From CADEFX01 sp050260355 (GTDB taxonomy: Bacteria; Pseudomonadota; Alphaproteobacteria; Rhizobiales; Hyphomicrobiaceae), in contig JBLNBZ010000109.1 of NCBI GenBank assembly GCA_050260355.1, positions 1 through 10,546 on the forward strand: a DNA stretch of 10,546 bases, read 5' to 3'. The translations under genes were made by a program, and so were the position numbers. A model generated the notes under the pieces. That model searched no databases. It was given only the letters and a program-made list of their open reading frames with translations, and was not told the DNA's origin. This document shows positions 1 through 5,536 of this stretch, piece by piece; the first letter of the stretch is position 1; every line of letters begins with the position of its first letter.

Positions 1-165
1 GGCTCGATGCGCAACTTCAGGAACCACACCGACAGTCGCGACAGGCCACCTGCGCCCGTCGAGCCGAACGGGGCGCCGTTGTCGCAGCGGATGGCGTCGG
101 GCAGCCCGACCTCATCGAAAATCCTTTGCATGACGGCCTTCACGCCTACGTGCGTCGCGGCGTCT
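1..165 (-). pseudogene. IS481-like transposase, integrase-core fragment (continues beyond left edge)
   Basis: Read from 165 down to 1, the minus strand encodes a peptide containing VMQRIFDEVGLPDAIRCDNG, then APFGSTGAGGLSRLSVW and ending LKLRIEP at the first base of the window. The DNG.PF.S motif with the preceding GLPDAIR is the second catalytic-Asp block of the rve/integrase core in IS481-like transposases. No start codon or N-terminal HTH precedes it; upstream the frame runs into the C-terminal fragment in another frame. It may continue intact to the left, outside the window. Confidence 0.7.
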
Positions 166-300
166 GTCCCAGCGCCTCGTGCGGACGCTCCTCGTTGTAG
201 GCCGCGCGGAAGATGTTGAAGCGCACTTGCTGCTGGTCGGGATGATGCGCTGGCGGCAGCGCCGTCTCCGCCTGGCGGCTGCGCTCAACGATGAAACCGG
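146..300 (-). pseudogene. IS481-like transposase, C-terminal fragment
   Basis: Read from about 300 down to a TAG stop at 146-148, the minus strand encodes AETALPPAHHPDQQQVRFNI followed by FRAAYNEERPHEALGQTP. The QQ.RF..FR..YNEERPHEALG block is the typical C-terminal signature of IS481-type transposases. In an intact transposase this block follows the DNG.PF core; here it precedes it on the same strand and in a different frame. Codons between about 290 and 300 no longer match well. The end after GQTP coincides with the junction to the core fragment. Confidence 0.7.
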
Positions 301-320
301 GTAACCTCGAGCCCGAATAG

Positions 321-365
321 TGTCAGGGATGTTGCCGGTCCAAAGTGTCAGGAATGTCCTCGGTC
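321..365. repeat. Two imperfect 20-bp direct repeats, period 25 bp
   Basis: TGTCAGGGATGTTGCCGGTC at 321-340 is repeated as TGTCAGGAATGTCCTCGGTC at 346-365, 16 of 20 positions identical, with a 5-bp spacer. They border the transposase fragments, so the likely role is a transposase-binding site of the IS end. This is inferred from position only. Confidence 0.6.
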
Positions 366-407
366 GTTCGCGGCATGATCCGAGCTCGCGTCTGCCCCTC
401 ATCCTAA

Positions 408-433
408 CCTTCTCCCCACAGGTGGGGAGAAGG
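408..433. repeat. REP-like hairpin, intergenic
   Basis: Arms 408-417 (CCTTCTCCCC) and 424-433 (GGGGAGAAGG) are perfectly complementary around a 6-nt loop and are preceded by CCCTCATCCTAA-like sequence. Similar hairpins occur at 6861-6882 and 9849-9871 in this window. Such elements are widespread between genes in Hyphomicrobiales. The rest of 366-577 holds nothing else I can identify. Confidence 0.65.
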
Positions 434-577
434 GACTGTTCGGCGCTTGGGGGCGGCTTTCGCGTCATCGCGGCGCTGAATTTGCGACAGCGCATGCGAA
501 GATGGGCCGGGAGCCAGATGCGCTTCCACTTGCGTTGTGTCGGCAGTGTGAACCACAAGCCGCGCCCATCTCAGCCG

Positions 578-757
578 TCATCCCGGCGCTGCTCGTGCGG
601 CAAGGGCTTGGGTTGCCGCCTCGGGGATCGCGCCGGCGGGAGTCGCTCCCGGCATGGCGTCGAGCGAGAGCAGCCCGGAGAAGAAGCCGTTGAGCCACGC
701 CCGTTGCGCGGGAGAGAACGGCGCGTCCTCCGGGATCATCGAGCGGTGCTCCGCCAT
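578..757 (-). pseudogene. Sulfite reductase (CysJ-like) flavoprotein, N-terminal remnant
   Basis: A minus-strand reading frame starts at ATG 757 and ends with TGA at 578-580, giving 59 residues. It contains IPEDAPFSPAQRAWLNGFFSGLLSLD, the typical N-terminus of the alphaproteobacterial 'sulfite reductase subunit alpha' flavoproteins found in nitrate/sulfite assimilation clusters. Those proteins continue for several hundred residues with flavodoxin, FAD and NADPH domains; none of that follows. A purine-rich ribosome-binding site (AGGGAGGGG) directly precedes the start, so the N-terminus is real and the gene is truncated at its 3' end. It lies 43 bp behind the broken nrtA on the same strand, consistent with one former operon. 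The IS remnant lies just downstream. Family assignment is from motif memory. Confidence 0.6.
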
Positions 758-800
758 CCACCCCTCCCTGTCCCTCCCCCACCAAAAGCAGGCGCCGGCG

Positions 801-1988
801 TCAGACCGCCGCGCGCTTGATCGAGAGCGACTTGAGGTAGCCCATCGGATCCTCGGGATCGAAGACCTTGCCGTCGAAGAAGGTCTCCTTGCCGCGCGAT
901 GGCGAGGACGGGATGTCGGAGGCCGGCACCGACAGCGCCTTTGCCGCCTCGCGCCATAGGTCCTCGCGGTTGACCTTGTCCACCAGCGCCTTGACGTCCG
1001 TTGAGGGCTCGAACTTGCCCTTGCGTCGTGGCTCTTGAACGGATACGAGGCGTGCTCGCTCCAGAACTTCATGTACTGGTTGGTGCCCTTGGCGACGCGG
1101 CCATGGCCGTAGTTGATGTCCCCCTTCAACCGGCCGATGATGTCCGGCACCGGCACGTTGAACCACTGCCGCCGGCCGACGATCTCGGCCAGCTCCTGCT
1201 TGTTTTCCATTTTTTCGCACCACTGCTGGGCCTCCATCACGGCCATGAGCAGCGCCTGCGTTGCCTTTGGATGTTTGTCGACCCAAGCGGCGCGCAGGCC
1301 GAGCGCCTTTTCCGGGTGCTTGAACCAGATCTCGCCCGTTGTGCAGGCCGTGAAGCCGATGTTCTGGTTGACCAGCTGCTCGTTCCAAGGCTCGCCCACG
1401 CAGAAGGCGTCCATGTTGCCGACCTTCATGTTCGCCACCATCTGCGGCGGCGCCACCACGATCGTTGAGATGTCCCGATCCGGATCGATGCCGCCAGCGG
1501 CCAACCAATAGCGAATCCATAGATCGTGCGTGCCTCCGGGGAATGTCATGGCGACCTTGCCTTCGGCCTTCTTCTTCTCGAAGGCGGCCTTGAGCGGGGA
1601 AGCGTCGGTGGTGACTTTCAGATCCTTGTATTCGTTGGCGACCGACACGGCCTGGGCGTCGAGGTTGAGCCGTGCCAGCAGGTACATCGGCGTGCGTGGC
1701 ACCCCACGAGGCTTGTTTCGCAACCTCGACGTCCGGCATGCCGTGCTTGGCGAAGAAACCCTTCTCTTTCGCGATCACGAGCGCCGATGCGTCGATGAGG
1801 GCGATGTAGCCGAGGACGGCCTTCTTCACTTCGGGACCTGTTCCTTGCGCGAAGACGCCAGCCGGAAAGGCTGCCTTCACCGCCGACATGAGGGCAGCGG
1901 TCGCCGCGGTGGCGGAAGCCGACTTCATGAGCTCGCGGCGCGTGATGCTCGTCGTCTCGGTCGCGTGGTGTCTTGCTCTCGTCTGCAT
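801..1988 (-). pseudogene. nrtA: CmpA/NrtA-type nitrate/nitrite ABC transporter substrate-binding protein, broken by two deletions
   Basis: The reading frame from ATG 1988 opens with a twin-arginine signal peptide (TRRELMKSASATAATAALMS, processing probably after GVFA) and continues to KKAVLGYIALIDASALVIAK and VAKQASWGAT. At about 1695-1703 the family sequence jumps to another frame: PMYLLARLNLDAQA, MTFPGGTHDLWIRYWLAAGG, VANMKVGNMDAFCVGEPWNE, TACTTGEIW, RQWFNVPVPDIIGRLKG and YPFKSHDA. At about 1025-1035 it jumps back, to KGKFEPSTDVKALVDKVNRED and GKETFFDGKVFDPEDPMGYL before TGA 801. Compared with remembered homologues, about 35 residues are missing at the first break and about 10 at the second; these are deletions rather than single-base slips. 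Intact relatives bind nitrate, nitrite, bicarbonate or cyanate in the periplasm for an ABC importer. No permease or ATPase gene follows. Substrate cannot be told from sequence alone. Confidence 0.88.
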
Positions 1989-2061
1989 CCAGTCCCCGTC
2001 CTCGTCGCTTCAGCGTCGATGGTGCGACGGCGGACGCAGAAAGGCCCTTCCGTCGGTCAAC

Positions 2062-2112
2062 AAAAAAAGCCGCTGCTCAAGGAGCGACTGTGCGCTCCCT
2101 GAGGTCAGCGGC
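2062..2112 (-). terminator. Intrinsic terminator in the nrtA leader (candidate antitermination target)
   Basis: On the minus strand a long hairpin is formed by GCCGCTG (2069-2075) with CAGCGGC (2106-2112), CTCA (2076-2079) with TGAG (2100-2103) and GGAGCG (2081-2086) with CGCTCC (2093-2098), with a 6-nt loop at 2087-2092. It is followed by seven U (2068-2062). It ends about 73 nt before the nrtA start and no minus-strand gene lies just upstream (the tRNA is over 400 bp away), so it sits inside the nrtA leader. Nitrate assimilation operons of Proteobacteria are commonly controlled by NasR/NasT (ANTAR) antitermination at such leaders; that role is inferred. Confidence 0.75.
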
Positions 2113-2121
2113 GGTGCCGTC

Positions 2122-2139
2122 TGGTCCTTGGGTGAACCA
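2122..2139 (-). promoter_or_regulatory. Leader hairpin with six-nucleotide loop, candidate ANTAR/NasT site
   Basis: On the minus strand UGGUUC and GGACCA pair (one G-U) around the loop ACCCAA, 10 nt upstream of the terminator hairpin. ANTAR proteins bind hexaloop hairpins with conserved A1 and G4; here A1 is present but position 4 is C, and a clear second hairpin upstream is not obvious. It is a candidate only, and may be decayed along with the gene. Confidence 0.35.
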
Positions 2140-2182
2140 TGCGGTGCCATCACCTCGATAAAGCCGTGTCGGTGATCAGCGC

Positions 2183-2199
2183 TACAAAGTTTGTGCCAA
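2183..2199 (-). promoter_or_regulatory. Candidate sigma-54 (-24/-12) promoter for nrtA
   Basis: The minus strand reads TTGGCAC-AAACT-TTGTA, against the RpoN consensus TTGGCAC-N5-TTGCA. The spacing is exact and only the C of the -12 GC is replaced by T. It predicts transcription start near 2172, leaving a leader of about 184 nt with the hairpin and terminator. NtrC/RpoN control fits a nitrate assimilation operon. I could not find a convincing NtrC site upstream. Confidence 0.6.
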
Positions 2200-2524
2200 T
2201 TCAAGCTTCGCGAAAGAAACGCGGCGAGATCAGCCGCTTACGACCGATCACGGCAATCGCCGCGCCTCCATGGCGCGCACCGCTCTGCCCGGCGCGGTTG
2301 CATCATGCGAAAACTTTGTGCAGCGCAGCGGCGAACCGTGGCGATCTCTGATCGGTGTTATCGTCGCCCCGCGCTGGCGGAAGGCTTGGCATCGGAGGCC
2401 TGTTGCTCGAGGCGGCGCGGAGCTAGACTAGTCTGCCCACACATGCGCGCCGCAGCGCCAAGTCAGAGACAGGTCAAAGCCAAAGCCCGGCCCGCTCGAC
2501 GCTGGCGCAACTTATTGAAAGGAT
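2200..2524. other. Intergenic region between nrtA promoter and tRNA-Cys
   Basis: About 325 bp without a supportable gene. It would hold any upstream activator site for the sigma-54 promoter; TGCA-flanked sequence around 2297-2321 is the only hint and does not match the NtrC consensus well. A perfect 10-bp palindrome AGACTAGTCT lies at 2425-2434. No U-rich terminator is visible directly after the tRNA. Confidence 0.4.
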
Positions 2525-2598
2525 TGGAGGCCACGCCCGGAATCGAACCGGGGTACACAGATTTGCAGTCTGCTGCGTCACCACTCCGCCACGTGGCC
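2525..2598 (-). tRNA. tRNA-Cys (anticodon GCA)
   Basis: The minus strand folds as a 74-nt tRNA. The acceptor stem pairs GGCCACG (5' end at 2598) with CGTGGCC, followed by discriminator T and an encoded CCA at 2527-2525. The anticodon arm reads CAGACTGCAAATCTG with anticodon GCA, and the T arm contains GGTTCGATTCC. It decodes UGC/UGU cysteine codons. It stands alone, divergent from the methyltransferase gene. Confidence 0.97.
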
Positions 2599-2611
2599 AA
2601 TCGCGGTGCAG

Positions 2612-2617
2612 GCTATA
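2612..2617 (-). promoter_or_regulatory. Possible -10 element of the tRNA-Cys gene
   Basis: TATAGC on the minus strand lies 13 bp upstream of the mature tRNA 5' end, the expected distance for a -10 box. The upstream -35 region (GCTGAT with 17-bp spacing) is a poor match. The call depends mainly on position. Confidence 0.3.
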
Positions 2618-2820
2618 CCACCTCATGCGCTGGAATCAGCGAGCCAGCGAGAGGGTGTTGCCTGCGCCGTTGGTGAGGAGTGCCATCTATCACATGTGGC
2701 GCAGCGCGTGCAATGTCATCGCGGCTTTCGGGCCACTAGCCTTGTTGCAACGCCTTAGTTAAGTTCCGCACCCGTCCGCGTCGCCACTTTCAAGGGCCGA
2801 GGGCCAAGGGCAAGGGATTG

Positions 2821-3483
2821 ATGATCGACTACGCGGTTCAGCGCACGAACATGGTGGACTCTCAGGTCCGCACGGCCGATGTGACCGACCGGCGGATCAT
2901 ACGCGCCATGCTGGCAGTGCCCAGGGAGGTCTTCGCACCAGGCGAGGCCAAGGCCACCGCTTATATAGACGACCATTTGATGGTCGGCGAGGGGAGCGCC
3001 TCGCGCTTCATCCTGGCGCCCCGCACGTTTGCCAAGATGGTGCAGCTGCTGGAGCTCGGCGAGAAGGATCTGGTGCTCGATGTCGGCTGCGCCACCGGCT
3101 ACTCGACAGCAGTGCTGGCGCGGCTTGCAGCGCGCGTCATTGGCCTCGAGGAGGACGCTACAATCGCCGAGCGGGCCCGCAAGACGTTGGCGGAACTCGG
3201 AGTCTCCAATGCGGAGGTCAGAACCGGTCGGCTCGCAGCGGGCCTCGCGGATGCGGGGCCGTTCGACGCCATCTGCGTCAACGGCGGGGTGGCGGCGCCG
3301 CCTGAACCGCTGCTCGATTCATTGAAGGACGGCGGGCGCCTGGTAGCGATCCGGGTCGAGAACAACGTCGGAAAGGCGATGCTCTGGCGACGCAACGGGG
3401 GCGTACTCGACGGCCGGCCGATGTTCGACGCGGCTGCGCCAACCCTCCCCGGGATGGGAAAGACTCCAGGCTTCGTGTTCTGA
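2821..3483 (+). CDS. pcm: Protein-L-isoaspartate O-methyltransferase family protein
   Basis: A 220-residue cytosolic SAM-dependent methyltransferase. The start is ATG 2821, preceded by AAGGG and by an in-frame TTG at 2818 that is less likely. Residues 1-35 (VQRTNMVDSQVRTADVTDRR) are typical of the alphaproteobacterial branch. The SAM-binding motif I VLDVGCATGYSTAVLARL lies at about 85-102 and the acidic motif GLEED at about 108-112. The family uses SAM to methylate isoaspartyl residues in damaged proteins for repair. The motif just before motif I (RFILAPRTFAKM) departs from the classical PIMT SxP..vA.M form and GCATGY replaces the usual GTGSGY, so the substrate in this branch is uncertain. 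The position just ahead of tolC is, as I recall, conserved in Hyphomicrobiales. Confidence 0.85.
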   Translation: MIDYAVQRTNMVDSQVRTADVTDRRIIRAMLAVPREVFAPGEAKATAYIDDHLMVGEGSASRFILAPRTFAKMVQLLELGEKDLVLDVGCATGYSTAVLARLAARVIGLEEDATIAERARKTLAELGVSNAEVRTGRLAAGLADAGPFDAICVNGGVAAPPEPLLDSLKDGGRLVAIRVENNVGKAMLWRRNGGVLDGRPMFDAAAPTLPGMGKTPGFVF

Positions 3484-3486
3484 TCG

Positions 3487-3504
3487 GTGGGCCTTGTGGC
3501 CCAC
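3487..3504 (+). terminator. Hairpin just after the methyltransferase stop codon
   Basis: GTGGGCC (3487-3493) and GGCCCAC (3498-3504) pair perfectly over a TTGT loop, 3 bp behind the stop codon. No U-tract follows, so it may slow or process transcripts rather than terminate alone. Confidence 0.4.
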
Positions 3505-3844
3505 GCCCGCAGGCTGTCCGTTACCCGCGGCCGGTGTGGCAAACCGGTCCTCAGCTTCGGATCGACAAAGGGCCCTCGCGGAGTGACCCGATGCCACCGC
3601 AAAGGCCAAACGGATCAAGTGCTTGATCGTGGCTCGCCGCATCCCGTAGGAGGGGGGAGGTGTGGACGACATGCAACGCCCGGAGGGAATACTGCCGTGG
3701 TGCTATGTTTTTCAACCTTCCCCGGCCCGAATCGTTCTTCTATTGGTCAGAAGCGCCAGAATCGGTGTAGCGCCAATTGGGCCCGGTCGAGATCGGGGGA
3801 AGGTTACGCGTGCATCCTGCGTATGCGCAGCAACGGCGGGTGAC
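3505..3844. other. Intergenic region upstream of tolC
   Basis: About 340 bp separating the methyltransferase from tolC. A frame in phase with tolC is open from GTG 3662, but the predicted peptide has no signal-peptide character, would place the real signal peptide more than 60 residues inside, and shows no family similarity I recognise. The gap is long enough for a tolC promoter, but I cannot point to a convincing -35/-10 pair. Confidence 0.4.
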
Positions 3845-5338
3845 ATGACGGGGGCGTCCATCAATCGGACGGCAGTGCCGAAAGCAGGCGACCGCGCCGC
3901 AGCAATGCTCGGCAGCGCTCTGCTGGTCGTGGCGGCGCTTGCCGCATCGCCGGCGTCTGCCGAGACGCTGCAGCAAGCACTGGCGGCAGCATACAAGTTC
4001 AATCCCAGGCTCGATGCGGAGAGGGCCCGGCTGCGCGCTACCGATGAAGAGGTCGCGCGCGCGAAATCGGGTTACAGGCCGACCGTCACAGGCTCGGCCG
4101 ATATCAGCTACCAGAAGACGGACACCAGGCCCCCGGGCCTGGGTGGCGAGACTCATCCGAAGGGTTACGGGGTCACGGCCACGCAGCCCGTCTTCAGCGG
4201 CTTTCGCACATTGAACTCGGTGCGCGTGGCCGAGGCGACCGTACGGGCGGGACGCGAGAACCTCAGAATTGTGGAGCAGTCGGTGCTGCTCGAGGCCGTG
4301 ACGGCCTACATGGACGTGGTGCGTGACCAGGCCATCGTTCGGCTGCGCGAGAACAACGTCAACGTGCTCACGCGCGAGCTCAGAGCCACGCAGGACCGCT
4401 TCGCGGTCGGTGAGGTGACGCGCACCGACGTGGCTCAGGCGGAAGCGCGCCGTGCCGGCGCGGTGTCGGCGCTCGATCTGGCTCGTGCCAACCTCAAGAC
4501 CAGCCGCGCGACGTACGAGCGCGTGATCGGCCATCCGCCGAGCAATCTGGCCGAGCCGCCAGCGATACGCGGCTTGCCATCGTCGCTCAATGAGGCGATT
4601 GCCATCGGTGCCAAGGAGGCGCCGGCTGTGGTCGCTTCGCTCTACTTCGAGCAGGCGGCGCGCTACAACGTGGATCTGGTCTGGGGTGAGCTGCTGCCGA
4701 CGGTCTCGCTCGAGGCCGACTACAATCGGCGCTTCGATACCAGCGGACTCGACGAGATCGAGTCCACATCGGTGACCGGGCGCGTGGTGGTTCCATTCTA
4801 CGAGGGCGGCGAGGTGCGGGCGCGCGTGCGCCAGGCCAAGCATGCGCACGTGAGCAGGCTGCAGGAGGTGGAGCAAGCCAGGACCGAGAACCAGGCGCTC
4901 GCAATTACCGCCTGGTCACAGCTTGTTGCCGCGCGCGCTGCGGTGGAGAGCGATCAGGTTCAGGTCAATGCCAACCGTACGGCGTTGACCGGAGTGCGCG
5001 AGGAGGAGCGCGTGGGGCAGCGGACCTTGCTCGACGTGCTCAATGCGGAGCAGGAGCTTCTCAACGCCGAGGTTCAGCTTGCTACCGACCGGCGCAATGC
5101 CGTGGTCGCGGCCTACGGCGTTCTTTCGGCCGTTGGCCGGTTGAGCGCCGCGGAAATGTCGCTGCTGGCAGACGTCTATGACCCGGAGGCGCATTACAAC
5201 GAGGTGCGCCGGAAGTGGTTCGGAATCAGCATCACGCACCCGGACGGACGTAGCGAGCAGCAGGACGTCTCCCCGGGGAAGGTGGTCTCCGAGCCCAAGG
5301 ACACCTGGTCGACCAAGGTTTCCAAGCCCAAAAAGTAG
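3845..5338 (+). CDS. tolC: TolC-family outer membrane channel protein
   Basis: A 497-residue outer membrane efflux protein. The start chosen is ATG 3845 because a signal peptide follows: a basic N-region, hydrophobic MLGSALLVVAALAASP and cleavage after ASA at about residue 39. The mature part begins ETLQQALAAAYKFNPRLDAE, the classical TolC start. Two outer-membrane efflux repeats follow (about 40-250 and 255-460), with the family features QPVFSGFRTLN, RFAVGEVTRTDVAQAEARR, VPFYEGGEVRARVRQAKH and VGQRTLLDVLNAEQELLNAE. Trimers form a beta-barrel plus a long periplasmic helical tunnel that docks with RND or ABC pumps and type I secretion systems. No pump genes are adjacent, so it is probably a general-purpose channel. 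The last 50 residues form a charged tail. The Shine-Dalgarno sequence (GGCGGGTG) is weak. Confidence 0.93.
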   Translation: MTGASINRTAVPKAGDRAAAMLGSALLVVAALAASPASAETLQQALAAAYKFNPRLDAERARLRATDEEVARAKSGYRPTVTGSADISYQKTDTRPPGLGGETHPKGYGVTATQPVFSGFRTLNSVRVAEATVRAGRENLRIVEQSVLLEAVTAYMDVVRDQAIVRLRENNVNVLTRELRATQDRFAVGEVTRTDVAQAEARRAGAVSALDLARANLKTSRATYERVIGHPPSNLAEPPAIRGLPSSLNEAIAIGAKEAPAVVASLYFEQAARYNVDLVWGELLPTVSLEADYNRRFDTSGLDEIESTSVTGRVVVPFYEGGEVRARVRQAKHAHVSRLQEVEQARTENQALAITAWSQLVAARAAVESDQVQVNANRTALTGVREEERVGQRTLLDVLNAEQELLNAEVQLATDRRNAVVAAYGVLSAVGRLSAAEMSLLADVYDPEAHYNEVRRKWFGISITHPDGRSEQQDVSPGKVVSEPKDTWSTKVSKPKK

Positions 5339-5350
5339 CACTTTCACGGT

Positions 5351-5399
5351 GCTGCCATGACTCTGCCTTGGTAAGTCCGTAATCGGGTCGCATGGCAGC
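5351..5399. repeat. Inverted repeat between tolC and popZ
   Basis: GCTGCCATG (5351-5359) recurs as CATGGCAGC (5391-5399), a perfect 9-bp inverted repeat with a 31-bp spacer, starting 12 bp after the tolC stop. It could fold as a transcript end structure or be an operator; there is no U-tract. The rest of the 198-bp gap holds no gene I can support. Confidence 0.4.
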
Positions 5400-5527
5400 G
5401 AGACTTTGCTCACGCCTGAGGAAAAGGCGCCGAGGGCGATTGAAGCCATTTTGCTCGCGTAGTAGGAGCGGCCATCTCGCCACGACAACCGTGGGGAGCG
5501 CAGAGCGGGGTTCACGCCGGAAAGCAT

Positions 5528-5535
5528 GAGGTGAG
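5528..5535 (+). promoter_or_regulatory. Ribosome-binding site deciding the popZ start
   Basis: GAGGTGAG ends one base before ATG 5537 and matches the anti-SD well. The in-frame GTG at 5531 lies within this motif and is therefore unlikely to be the start. Confidence 0.6.
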
Positions 5536-5536
5536 T

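Larger units (their letters stand above)
1..365 (-). mobile_element. Rearranged remnant of an IS481-like insertion sequence
   Basis: Two stretches on the minus strand read like pieces of an IS481-type (rve integrase core) transposase, followed towards higher coordinates by two 20-bp direct repeats (321-340 and 346-365) that resemble transposase-binding repeats at an IS end. The C-terminal piece lies upstream of the core piece, so no single intact transposase can be read here. The element runs off the left edge of the window, so its full extent is unknown. The family name is given from recognition of the protein motifs, not from a search. Confidence 0.7.

Noticed and set aside
321..365. CRISPR-like repeat-spacer pair
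   Set aside because: There are only two imperfect copies with a 5-bp spacer and no cas genes; they belong with the IS remnant.
578..1723. Single 381-residue minus-strand protein joining the nrtA middle part to the flavoprotein remnant
   Set aside because: It lacks the nrtA start and signal peptide and its residues between about 1030 and 800 are out of frame with the family; the fusion is a chance result of frame loss.
2149..2176. Hairpin ATCACC/GGTGAT as a first ANTAR hairpin in the nrtA leader
   Set aside because: Its upstream arm would begin before the predicted transcription start at 2172, and the loop is not six nucleotides.
2425..2434. Palindrome AGACTAGTCT as an operator
   Set aside because: A single 10-bp palindrome without a promoter or a matching second site is not enough to support a regulatory call.
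2191..2676. Plus-strand frame of 161 residues containing ATPGIEPGYTDLQSAASPLR
   Set aside because: The peptide is the antisense reading of the tRNA-Cys gene, a well-known source of false proteins, and the remainder has no recognisable similarity.
3662..3844. In-frame N-terminal extension of tolC from GTG 3662
   Set aside because: It would bury the signal peptide more than 60 residues inside the protein, and the extension has no family similarity.
3740..4876. 378-residue open frame antisense to tolC
   Set aside because: Shadow of the TolC coding strand, with no motifs.
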